64,000 bases of DNA from Pegea sp. RAD2-039 (Eukaryota; Chordata; Thaliacea; Salpida; Salpidae), in contig JAQGEQ010000354.1 in NCBI GenBank assembly GCA_034620365.1, forward strand, positions 930,001 through 994,000. The letters are read 5' to 3'. A model generated the notes under the pieces. It made no database searches and was not told the origin of the DNA. It was given only the letters and a program-made list of their open reading frames with translations. This document shows, one piece after another, positions 24,920 through 34,395 of the stretch; position 1 is the stretch's first letter, and each line of letters starts with the position of its first letter. Both the position numbers and the translations under genes were made by a program.

Positions 24920-27900
24920 TTATTTGCTAAGATTACTATTTCTAGCTGATTTCTGAGCCAAATACATTTTTCTGCCTTCTTCAAAACGAAGTTTTTCATC
25001 TTCACCTACCAACTACAACAAAAGATAAGATAGAAAACAAAATTGTAAGTCAAAATTCTATAGATAAAAATGCTTAAATGATACCAGAGTAGAAATTATT
25101 TATGTAGAAAATAAATTTTACCTTTAGAGGTGGAATCTGTAATGTCTTCCCATCTTTGTCTAAAGAAACATAAGTGAAAAAAGCACTACAAGCACAGAAA
25201 GATGATTTGTCAGTCTAAAAAATCAACAAAATAATGAGAAGTCAGAAAAAAAGGTTAAAGTTCAACTTACACCAGAAGCAATCTCACAGACTATGACTAC
25301 TTGAATAATAATTGATTTATTACTTGTGAAAATTGGACGACCTCTCACGTTAATGATAGTGCCTGTAAGCAATTTCAATTTGCTTATTATCATTGAAACT
25401 TATACTTAAAATAGTTATCGCTTGAAAATAGTTTCTATGTCTGAAAAAAACTGATTTAAAACCTGCTGATACACTCTTGTGGAAGTTTGTTGCATCCATC
25501 GAAGCAGTCACGCAAGGCGTCCTACAGTGTCTAATAGCGGTGATTCCAGCAACCTGTTCAATATAAAGTTATTCGTCTTCTATAAATTTTAAATTATATT
25601 TTTTGGCCTGCTTTGGCAGAGAACGGTCATGCATATATGTATGTCAGGGCAGAAATTATGGAGATCCAGTAGTTGCCCATGCAGCAGGATTCCACACCAG
25701 TCTGATTATGCAACGGGACACACGGAACGATGCAGCTGCGCCAAACTGGCGTCGCAGGAGCTGTCAGAACGACACTGAGTACAGTGACGAACTGCCTATG
25801 GGGCTCTAAATTCGACTCTAAATCTGGAGTTTTGCGTCTCTTAGAAATGTTTTGATTAACCAGGCTAACAAAGGCCCTTCTACTCGAGTTTGTATGGACT
25901 TTTTCTGTCGGAAACATGTGTCCACCTGGGCTCAAACCTGAGACCTCCCGTCTGGTGGGCAGGTGTGTTAACCGTTACACCAAACAGATGAACAAATAAA
26001 TATATAAATTTGAATATTAAACTATAAGAACACACGAAAACACAAACACAGTCGGTAATAATAAGATAAAAACTTCTATTTAAAAGACTGTTAGTTACTT
26101 CATCCATCAATTTCATTGCATAACCGCCAGGTAGTTTATTAAAGAGTCCGCAATCAGTGGAGTTAACAAAATGAACAAGAGTAGAATACGCGTTTTGTAC
26201 CGTATGATCTTCACCACCTGATAATTCAATGAAGAAATTCAAATGTAAAACAAATAACTGGCAAAAGACCAAGAAAATTCAAACTGATAACAGAAAAATA
26301 AATTCGTGACTTCCTCAAGAAAAGTTTCTACAAATAAATTGGTAAGAAGTTCTCTACACAGCTAATACATGATTAATTCCCAACACTAAAACAAAATATT
26401 TCAAGAAACCTAACACATGCTAACCAACAAACTCACAAATGGATTTAAAGTTTATGTTGGATGACGAAACCATTCTCTTAAAAGTGTGCTACTGAGGTAA
26501 GAGTAGTTATGGAAGATCTAGAGATCTGCAGATGTTAGTGAAAGTAGCAAATCGTATATTTGACGAAATTGGATAAGTTGGCCAAATTTAAGAAAATAAT
26601 TTTGTGACAAGTTTCATAGATTAAGATGTAATTTCAAATTAAACCTGCGGTTGGATTAATGAGTGTTTCTGTCCATTCATCAAATAATGGCGATGGATCA
26701 TTATTGCGTTGCTGCTTTTGTCGATAGTATCTTTCATATCCAGCAGCATTTTCACTTTCAGATAGATGTAGAATAGGAGGAACAGGAACTGAACAAATAT
26801 CGGCTTTTGATACATACCATAAAGTAGCTTTGTTTGTGAGACGTTTTGTTCCTGGTTTAAATCAATTAATTAATTAAGAAAAATAGTTGGTTATACAAGA
26901 GCAAGAGTTACCAGTGATAATGTTCTCAGAAGTCACTTCTACCATCACTTCTAATGAGTGTTTTGAAGCATAAGTGAGTTTTGCATGTAAATGACTCACT
27001 TCTCCAACATACATCGGTTGCAGAAAGTCAGTTCGTTCTACTCTAGCAAGAACAGCAGCACACGACTTCTAACAGTTAATAAAATCACGTTTAAACATAT
27101 TCAATACCTATTAACTTAACAAGAAAACACAAACTAAAAAACCTTTCTATATAGCTCAAACAAACAAAAGCTATTTAACTAAAAGTAGTTTCTATACCTA
27201 AATTAAAAAAGAGATGATAAAAGTAAAATTCTTAATCTAAAATTTAGTTTATTATAAATATTTTTAGATATTTTTTCATGAATGATCAACTTATATTAAT
27301 TGATTTGCAAGGCTTGTTAGATACTTCATTTAATATTTAGAAGATTTAAGGCAACTTGTAAATTCAAAAAATGGCATATAGTGTAGCAAAAAGAAAGTGA
27401 AAAAGAAGTGAAATATTGTTAATTTTATGGAAAAATCATCAATTAACAAAATATTTATACTGAAAAGTTTTACTCAAGTACTACAAATAACTTATTCCTA
27501 TTTGTTTACTATTCTACTGCAGTTATAGAGGAAAATTAATTACTTAATCTCAATTTTTATTCAAGCTTGAAACTTGAAGTTGTTTGTAATTTATGAAACA
27601 AAAATAAAGTAAAATGAAATTACTTTGTAGCTATTTGGGACACTATTGCAATGCTTGGTACTAATAATTAGTCCTGCTTCTTCTATTAGTTTTAGTACAA
27701 TACCTCCGTGAACATTCCCATATACATTGGCATCATTAGGTTGCATCAACCTAATTAAATGATAAAAGAAATTAATTAAATTCAAGCATAGTTTCCCAAA
27801 ACAAGTTTACATAAAACTTTAAAAATATATTTGCAAAAAATCAGATGACAATTCTATGTATATGATCAAGAAAGTATTTTTAAAGATGATCTAGAACTAA

Positions 27901-28538
27901 ATATAACATCCAGTTTACAACTAATACTTGAATTTAAACTATTTATAAATATATTTGTCTTATTTATCACATAAAAACAAATCTTCAAGGTATTGATGGA
28001 TAATAAATCACAAATGATCAATTATAATGTTTAGATATCTGGCATTACTACTTTAAGAAGACTTGTTTTTGAAATGATCAACTAACTGTAAGAGCAGTAG
28101 GATCTACCTGGGTGGAAGATGACAGTTTTATATGACTTGGCAGCAAGAACTGGAAATCTATTTATAGAATAAGGCTCAACTAAAAATGAGGTAAAGATGT
28201 GCTTAGGCTTACAAACACTATAGTAAGGTAGTACAAAAAGCACCTTAAGTTTAACAGCAATCTTTATCATTGATATCCTTTATTATTTAACTTTATTGTT
28301 AATGAGATACATTATGAGAGATTCAAGGACTTATATTATAGAAAATTTATAAAACTAGAATAAAAATGGAGACACAGAAACATGATATTATCAAATTAAT
28401 GAAGTACAAGCAATAATACCTGGAGATAGCTAACAGACCAGCATCTTGTTTATGATCCATGATGTAATGTTTAGTTTTAAAATAAGTGGGAAGCAATCTT
28501 TTAGACTTACAAAGTATTTTCAAACCCACCCTATACAT
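24920..28538 (-). CDS. ACOT7: Acyl-CoA thioesterase 7-like, double hotdog (ACOT7/BACH)
   Basis: Hydrolyses long-chain acyl-CoA to free fatty acid and CoA. Exons in transcript order: 28420-28538, 27624-27750, 26912-27068, 26645-26851, 26099-26217, 25463-25553, 25271-25362, 25122-25214, 24920-25012 (TAA); 365 residues, with phases consistent throughout. The first hotdog has LMQPNDANVYGNVHGG, keeping the family's catalytic Asn, then ARVERTDFLQPM and TNKATLWYV. The second has GEDHTVQNAYSTLV, MKLMDEVAGI with the conserved Asp, TSNKS and SAFFTYVSL. The end DEKLRFEEGRKMYL is typical. In the second domain the usual VHGG is KLPGG. Two in-frame starts exist: ATG at 28536-28538 adds a basic leader (MYRVGLKILCKSKRLL) like a mitochondrial presequence; ATG at 28458-28460 gives a cytosolic MDHKQDAG form. 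A SINE occupies the intron between 25553 and 26099; the intron 27751-28419 shows nothing else. Confidence 0.95.
25603..25983 (-). mobile_element. tRNA-derived SINE, family B, near full length
   Basis: On the minus strand: an A-box-like TGGTGTAACGGTTA (complement of 25969-25982), a B box GGTTTGAGCCC (complement of 25928-25938), the core CCCAGGTGGACACAT shared with family A, then a different body and a 3' end AAGCAGGCCAAAAAA. It sits within an ACOT7 intron in the same orientation as the gene. The open frames across it are repeat-derived, not host genes. Confidence 0.8.
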
Positions 28539-28779
28539 ACAGAATCAATATGAGCTAATCAAAAATTATATATAGTTTAAAAATTATTTTACAAAATAAT
28601 AAAACAACTGTGTTTACATTCCTAAGCAATTTCATAAAGCTAAAGATAAAAAGTAGAGTAAATCTCTTTTAATAATCTGATAAAAGCTATGATCAAATTA
28701 CTTAAAGAAATAATCTATGAAAATTTTTAAATACTATTTAGTAAGGTTATATTAATAATAACGTCAAATAGATCTAATT

Positions 28780-28867
28780 TGTGAGAATGTGTGTTAGCGA
28801 GAGGTGCTCTCTTTAGGCACCCTCCTTCACATTTATTGTAATAAATAAATAAATAAATAAATAATAA
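28780..28867 (+). mobile_element. SINE family A, 5'-truncated fragment with AATA tail
   Basis: TGTGAGAATGTGTGTTAGCG, then GTGCTCTCTTTAGGCACC and CTCCTTCACATTTATTG, match the 3' body of the copy at 14763-14955. A run of AATA units at about 28843-28863 forms the tail. The head is missing, as expected for incomplete reverse transcription. Confidence 0.75.
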
Positions 28868-29599
28868 AGTACCATTTTTATAATAATATTTTAGAAGAAA
28901 AAAGTTAGAAATAAATGTATAGAGAAGGTACGTAGAAAAATCTTTCTTAATAATAATAAAAAGTTTTTTTTTCAACTAGTCTTATATCTAGAACGCATTC
29001 TAATTATTAATAAAGGTTTAGCAGAAAATTTGAATTTCATTTTGTCAGTTTCATCTACAGTTCAGATATTCTAATAAACATAAAAGCAAGACTATAAGCT
29101 AATTAAATTATTTATTTAGTGATTAGATAAAATTGATGGTTTTAAAAAAATTATTGATCTATCTCAATTAATCTATATAACATAATCTAACAAAATGTCT
29201 AGTACCGGTACGCATGATTTTCTTATTAAAAAATCTACAAAAAAACCCCAACAGAAATGTAATAACTTTTTAGTAAATAATAACATTATGATGTCATGAG
29301 TTGTTCAAAAACTGTTTTTATTAGTTTGGAAAATATTAAAAAAAGATTTCGAATTTTTGGAAGCTTTATTATAGATATTACTTTTAGACAATATAAATCA
29401 ATGAATAAGAGAGCAAGCACTGTTGATGGAGTACTTTTATTGCACCTTTTTCTGGCAAGAAAAGCCTGCCGATGAGCGCAGAACATATGTTATAAGTTTG
29501 CTGTCAAAAAAACCCTACTATAATCAGTAGTCTTAGACATCGGATGGCAACAAACGTATAAAATATTTTCTTATACACACTAAAGAGACCGAGAAATCC

Positions 29600-30710
29600 T
29601 AGTCAGTCTATACGCGCATACTTTGTACACTGCTGATGACATTAGAGATGGGTTTCATGAAAAACTTAATCTTGCGATTTACAATGTTTGCAAAGATAAC
29701 AATCTTATAGTTCTAGATGACTTCAATGTAAGAGTTGGTACTTATCAGCGCCTTGAATGTTACCAAAACATGTGTTTTATGCTTCAACTATTCAAAGGCT
29801 GGCTGAAGTCTTTTCACTATATCAGGTCTAAAAGCAAACAGCAATTCAAAAAAGATACGAGACCTATTTCTTGCCGATGACACGGCAAATTCACATTTAA
29901 CAAAAGACTTACAGGTGTTGATGGACTGATTTTCATCAGCTTGCACAAACTAAGACTAACAATTTTTAGCCAAGGCGTTAACGTTCCACAGTCAATCAAG
30001 AAATTGAGATTGTAGATAATTTTGTCTGTATCGAATCAAAAATAACATCATCAAAATCATTGGAAGCTGAGACCAAGAGATACATCGGTGAAGTATGGTT
30101 TATATTTGCACAGTTTATCTACAGAGTTCGGGATAATTCAAAGTTATCCATCAAACCCAAGCCTTTAATCTATAAAGTTTTTGTCTGCAGTACACTATTT
30201 TACTCCAGCGAAACTTGGACTTTATCGAAAGCTAAGAAAAATAAAATCTTGTTGTCTTTGTCGTATCCTACGTATAAGACGAAAAAAAAATCTTCAAACG
30301 AAAAATTCCTGAAGTGTACTGGCCCGACAACTATATACAGCATGCTAACCCAGCACAGGATTTGCTTGCTTGGTCACATATGTCGGATACAAGACAGACT
30401 GATCCCAAAACATTTGTTGTATGCGGAGCTATCAAAAGATAAGCGCAACATCAGCTGTTCCTGTCATCTCTTAAAAGATACATGTAAGCGCGATATGCAA
30501 CCTCTTAACATCAATACCAATAAAGGGGAAGATATCATAATCATGGGAGAATTGCTACTTATATTTTTCTATATTTTGTAAACAACTGAAGAACAAAGAA
30601 GAAAAACTAACTTTGTAGAAGAGGAGAAAACTTTAACACTTTTCTGGAGCTCACTCAGAATGGCCGTACTAGGCCTAATCAGGCCATTATTATTATTATT
30701 ATTATTATTT
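29600..30710 (+). mobile_element. Truncated, internally deleted non-LTR retrotransposon (RTE-like LINE)
   Basis: From about 29604 the frame reads the end of an APE-type endonuclease (LYTADDIRDGF, then LIVLDDFNVRVGT). The next recognisable part is the reverse transcriptase active site FLADDT at 29867, so most of the RT fingers and palm are deleted. After a frame change FSSACTN follows, then an open frame from 30060 with FYSSETWTL (around 30195-30224), LTQHRICLLGHICR and the C-terminal CKRDM. The 3' end is CAGGCC followed by (ATT)n at 30686-30709, a simple-repeat tail typical of RTE and related clades. The 5' part is missing and there are several stops and frameshifts, so it is dead. Clade assignment is tentative. 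Confidence 0.85.
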
Positions 30711-31201
30711 TAGAAATTTATTTAGTCTTACGTTATTAAAAACTTTTTATAAGAATATTCATACATACTCCAACTAAAGTAAGGATTTTGTAGTTATATC
30801 TATCAGAGCAGTTTCTAAATATATGAATAGAATTATTGTACAAGATAGATACTTGATATTTATATTATGTAAGTGGGCTTGAGATGTATTATATAAGTTT
30901 TGTATAAGAAACAGTACTTTTTATCTATCATTCCCAGGAGAAGTTATGAAAGAATTACCTGGCGACTGTTCTGCTATATGTTTTGATGCACATAATCAGA
31001 TTTAAATTCTGTACAATAAGTTTAATCTTTATTAAACAATTTGTATGAATAAATTTTACTTTAATGAATGATAAATACTGTTAGAAAAAATTATTAAAAA
31101 CAAGAATAATTCATAATTTCATACAAAGGTTTTGAACGATGATAATTTCAAGTAGTAAAAAGTAAGCAATGATAAAGAAAATCGAACTTTAAACCTTTGA
31201 T

Positions 31202-34200
31202 TTATATATCTGACTTGTTCAATAGTTTACTGTAATCTAACCTTGCATTAATTTGATTATTATATGAAGATCCTATTGAGGAAGAATAAGTGATCTTTCT
31301 AGTCTTTATCAAATATCTTCTTAAAATAAAACCGATGCAAGCTATTAGAAAAAGGAGTGTAGAAGTAATGACTATTATGGTTGTTGTTGATGAAGTTGTA
31401 GCTCCTTGTTTAGATTCAATTTCAGTTGGTAAAAACTTTGCTTTTTTATTTAAATTTACTGTTGTTCGTGAAAGTATTAGTAAGGACTTCGTATGTTGTG
31501 ATCGAGTTGATAAATTACTTGACTCAACTGTTGTTGGTGATGCTATTAAAGTTTTTAAAGTTGTTAATCCTTTGGACTCTGGGATTCTGGATGTCTGTGG
31601 CTGTGGAGACGTTGTTGCAGCTTTTGTTTTTGCTGTAGTAGTTGGAAGAGTAATAATATTTAGTTTTGTTGAAGTAGTAAATGATGTAGTTGATGAAACT
31701 CTTTTTGATGTAACTTCACTTTCTGAAACATAAGTATCAGAATAAGATGACTGATCCAAAAATGATTTTGTTTCTATTAAAAAGAGACTTTAGCAGAAAA
31801 ACGATTTTGGAGCTAATTTAAACTGTAAATGAAAGTTTTAATGATTACTTTGTAGGTTGTTCACATATAACAACTACTAACTAACTCGTGCAGTTGGCAG
31901 CTGAAGTCACTGATATGTCATCAATTGCAATGGTTCCATTTTGTCCTTTTTCCCAATCAAATGCTTCAAACATAAGGATGAATTGAGATTTGGATGAAAT
32001 TAAAACCTGTGATAATCCAATTTGTAAATTGATTAATTCAGCCAAATTCAACGCTTACACTTCCTTTTTGCCAATAAGGTGCTTGATGTCCTTGGAGCTT
32101 CCAGATTATTTCTTGGGTGTTTTGAATTATATCTAGCTTTATAAGAGCTAGATGTCCTATATCTCCTCCTAAAAAGAAATCATTTTTGTCATATTTAAAC
32201 TCAACTAAAAGACGACAATCAAGTTGAAACAAATCAAAAGTAGCAATCTACAAAATTTAGTTTTATTGATAATTGAAGTTGATTATATCCGGCAACAATC
32301 ATCAGTTCATTTCAGTTGAAGATAAAACTCCAAAATAAAACTTGAAAATAGTCTACTTATTGCCAATTAAAAGAAATTCTATTTTGGAAGCAAGTATAAT
32401 ACCAACTTTTTATGATTTGCATTCTATCGCTCTTCTAGGTTGAAAAATCTTTGGAATTTAAAAAGATTATTCTTTACGCTGTGATAATTAATCAGATCTT
32501 TCAGTAAAAGGTACTAAATTGATGTAACTTTCTCCTTACTAGAGTTTTTTGACTGAAGCTGTTATACAGCTGAGTTTTCAGAATCTATTTTTCTTCTTAT
32601 CATAATAAATATTCAAGTTTCACAAACCCTTGCAACGCATAGCGTGCGACAATTGGTTGAACAAATTTAGCACTTAAATTTTCAAATCTTTTTTCTTTTT
32701 ATATAAAAATGTTTCAATCTAATAAAATATGGTTAAGAGATTTTGTGCTAGAGATAAATCTTTTTCTTTGTAGCCAAAGCCTTTAAAAACTTGACAGCCA
32801 GCAGCAACACACCACATAAAGATCTATCCTAATAATAATTTTCTCCTAAAAAGTAGTTAGAAAACTCATTTTTGATATTGAATCTTACTGATAGATTAAA
32901 ATAAAATACAGAAAAATCATAATATTTAATGAAGTAAAAACGAACGTATCAATATTGGTTATACTTTCAAATAAGTTTTGTTGTAAGCAAACTCGTTGGT
33001 AGATACTTTGTTCGATTTCAAGTCTATTTAAAGCTGTAGTTGATTTGCAAAACTAACCATTCATTGAATACCAGAATTGAAAACAGCGATCGCTATTTAA
33101 GGTGACTACTGGACTTTTAAGGATTGCAGTTCGATTATAAAGCGATGATGGGACATATGCATACCCGGACTCTAAAATGAAAACTGGTTAAATTTTTGGC
33201 CAGTTATTTGTTTTATAAATCTCACTTTTTGTATTTGTGTGGTCTCCCCACTGTCCAGATTTTCGCAAAACTGAAGATTGTCGTTGTGCTCTTCTGCACT
33301 TCCAGTTGAAATCGTCCTTTCTTTCCTTTCTCTTTACGTTATTCCAGGAGCACATGTCCCCTTTAAATGAGCATTGCAAGCTCTGATCTAAGAGATAATA
33401 ACGAGATTCATAATCGCATCTTATCTTTTAAAATTTGATTCAGTGTTTCATTTTTAGCTTATTAACTAAATATTTACAGAAATTCAATCCTTGTCAAAAA
33501 TTGAGATGTAATATTTCATCTGTTGCAACAGTTTATTGTCAATCACCGGAAATGATGAAAAACATATATAACGTATTCTATTTTTATAAAACAAATCTCA
33601 ACACTTGTTGCTAGGTGTAGAGAAGGATAACTTGTTCTAGACTACTCATAAACAGTTTTGGGACTTCTAGATGTCATATATCTCTCCCATCTCTATATGA
33701 CTATTTTGAAATGAACGTAAAACAGCATTCTTCTTTCATACATGCTGAGCAGGATTTGATTGTAGTGGAGAATATCGCGCACTCTTCACCTGACGTTTAG
33801 TGATACGCCTTAGTGATTTAGGACAGTGACCTCAAGGTCAACAGATTATGGGTCTTCTGTCCTATAGACTGTGCTTCTCAGAGCACCCACAAAGTAGCGG
33901 CACTTAAACCAAGAGTTAAGAAAGATTAGAGTAGTGCATATTTAAATAAATTTTCAAAATTAGCGTATTGGCTGAAAACAGCTTAGCGAACAGAGCTTTC
34001 GAACTCATACTGACTAACATTTCAACCTTATGAGAACCTAAAGTACAGGCGCAAGCTACCATGGATGGCTCAAATTAAATAAATATTTAACAAAGTTACA
34101 TCATGTATGCTTGTTAGCTAATTGATTTAGTCATGACTTGCATTACAACTGAATTCTTTTTACTTTCACAAACTGAATTCTTTAAACTTAATTTTAAAGC

Positions 34201-34395
34201 AATAAACTTTTTAAATTTTAACCTATTTCAAAACATTTCTTTCGCTAATTTATAAGACATAATTTTGACAGAATAAAAACGTTATAAATAAAAGTAGAGA
34301 GTAGATGAAAACTTAAACTCACATGATTCTGAAGAACTGCATACAAGCTGCATGGTAGAGATAAAAATAATTGCAAGATATATCGTTGATTTCAT
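31202..34395 (-). CDS. Type I membrane protein: signal peptide, one MAM domain, Ser/Thr stalk, TM
   Basis: Probably a cell-surface adhesion protein. Exons in transcript order: 34323-34395, 33226-33387, 33058-33171, 32059-32168, 31886-32006, 31202-31773 (TAA); 383 residues. Signal peptide MKSTIYLAIIFISTMQLVCS. MAM domain about residues 29-193: LQCSFKGDMCSW, GQWGDHTNT, SGYAYVPSSLYNRTAILKSP, CFQFWYSMNG, GGDIGHLALIKLD, IIWKLQGHQ and FEAFDWEKGQNGTIAIDDI match the family in order, with its cysteines. Residues about 195-325 are Thr/Ser-rich with many TT, ST and SS pairs, a probable O-glycosylated stalk. A membrane helix at about 326-344 (IIVITSTLLFLIACIGFIL) is followed by RRYLIK and a 39-residue tail. 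The acceptor at 32169-32170 restores the MAM sequence even though the frame stays open upstream. Introns bounding the MAM start are phase 1. The 935-bp first intron (33388-34322) contains a family C repeat. No named orthologue recognised. Confidence 0.88.
33800..34035 (-). repeat. Degenerate tRNA-like repeat (family C), second copy
   Basis: Lies in the first intron of the MAM gene. 33800-33844 matches 13476-13520 (about 32 of 45 bases, including GGACAGTGA and AGGTCAA), and a degenerate minus-strand B box (complement of GCTTTCGAACTC, 33995-34006) lies about 175 bp further on. The segment is visibly richer in G+C than its surroundings. Boundaries are uncertain. Confidence 0.4.

Larger units (their letters stand above)
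28539..31201. other. Interval between ACOT7 and MAM genes
   Basis: Region upstream of ACOT7 and downstream of the MAM gene. It carries a family A SINE fragment (28780-28867) and a decayed LINE (29600-30710). TTTATT at 31028-31033 is a candidate poly(A) signal of the minus-strand MAM gene. No host gene is recognisable. Confidence 0.6.

Noticed and set aside
25603-25935. Overlapping open frames on both strands (68 and 102 codons)
   Set aside because: They lie wholly within a SINE copy.
28082-28270. Minus-strand 62-codon open frame within an ACOT7 intron
   Set aside because: The ACOT7 frame joins directly from 28420 to 27750 in phase; no room for or need of this segment.
29202-29211. Perfect palindrome GTACCGGTAC
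   Set aside because: Isolated 10-bp palindrome with no flanking structure; compatible with chance.
31290-31733. 147-codon open frame on the plus strand, overlapping 31426-31638 in another frame
   Set aside because: It is the antisense shadow of the Ser/Thr-rich stalk of the MAM gene; repeated Thr/Ser codons remove stops on the other strand.
32169-32247. Upstream extension of the MAM exon, which stays open and has its own acceptor-like site
   Set aside because: Using it breaks the phase with exon 33058-33171 and inserts residues into the conserved WYSMNG-GDIGHL junction; the acceptor at 32169-32170 fits the family.
33827-33840. TGACCTCAAGGTCA, an everted nuclear-receptor half-site pair
   Set aside because: It is part of the family C repeat and the other copy lacks the first half, so it is likely incidental.
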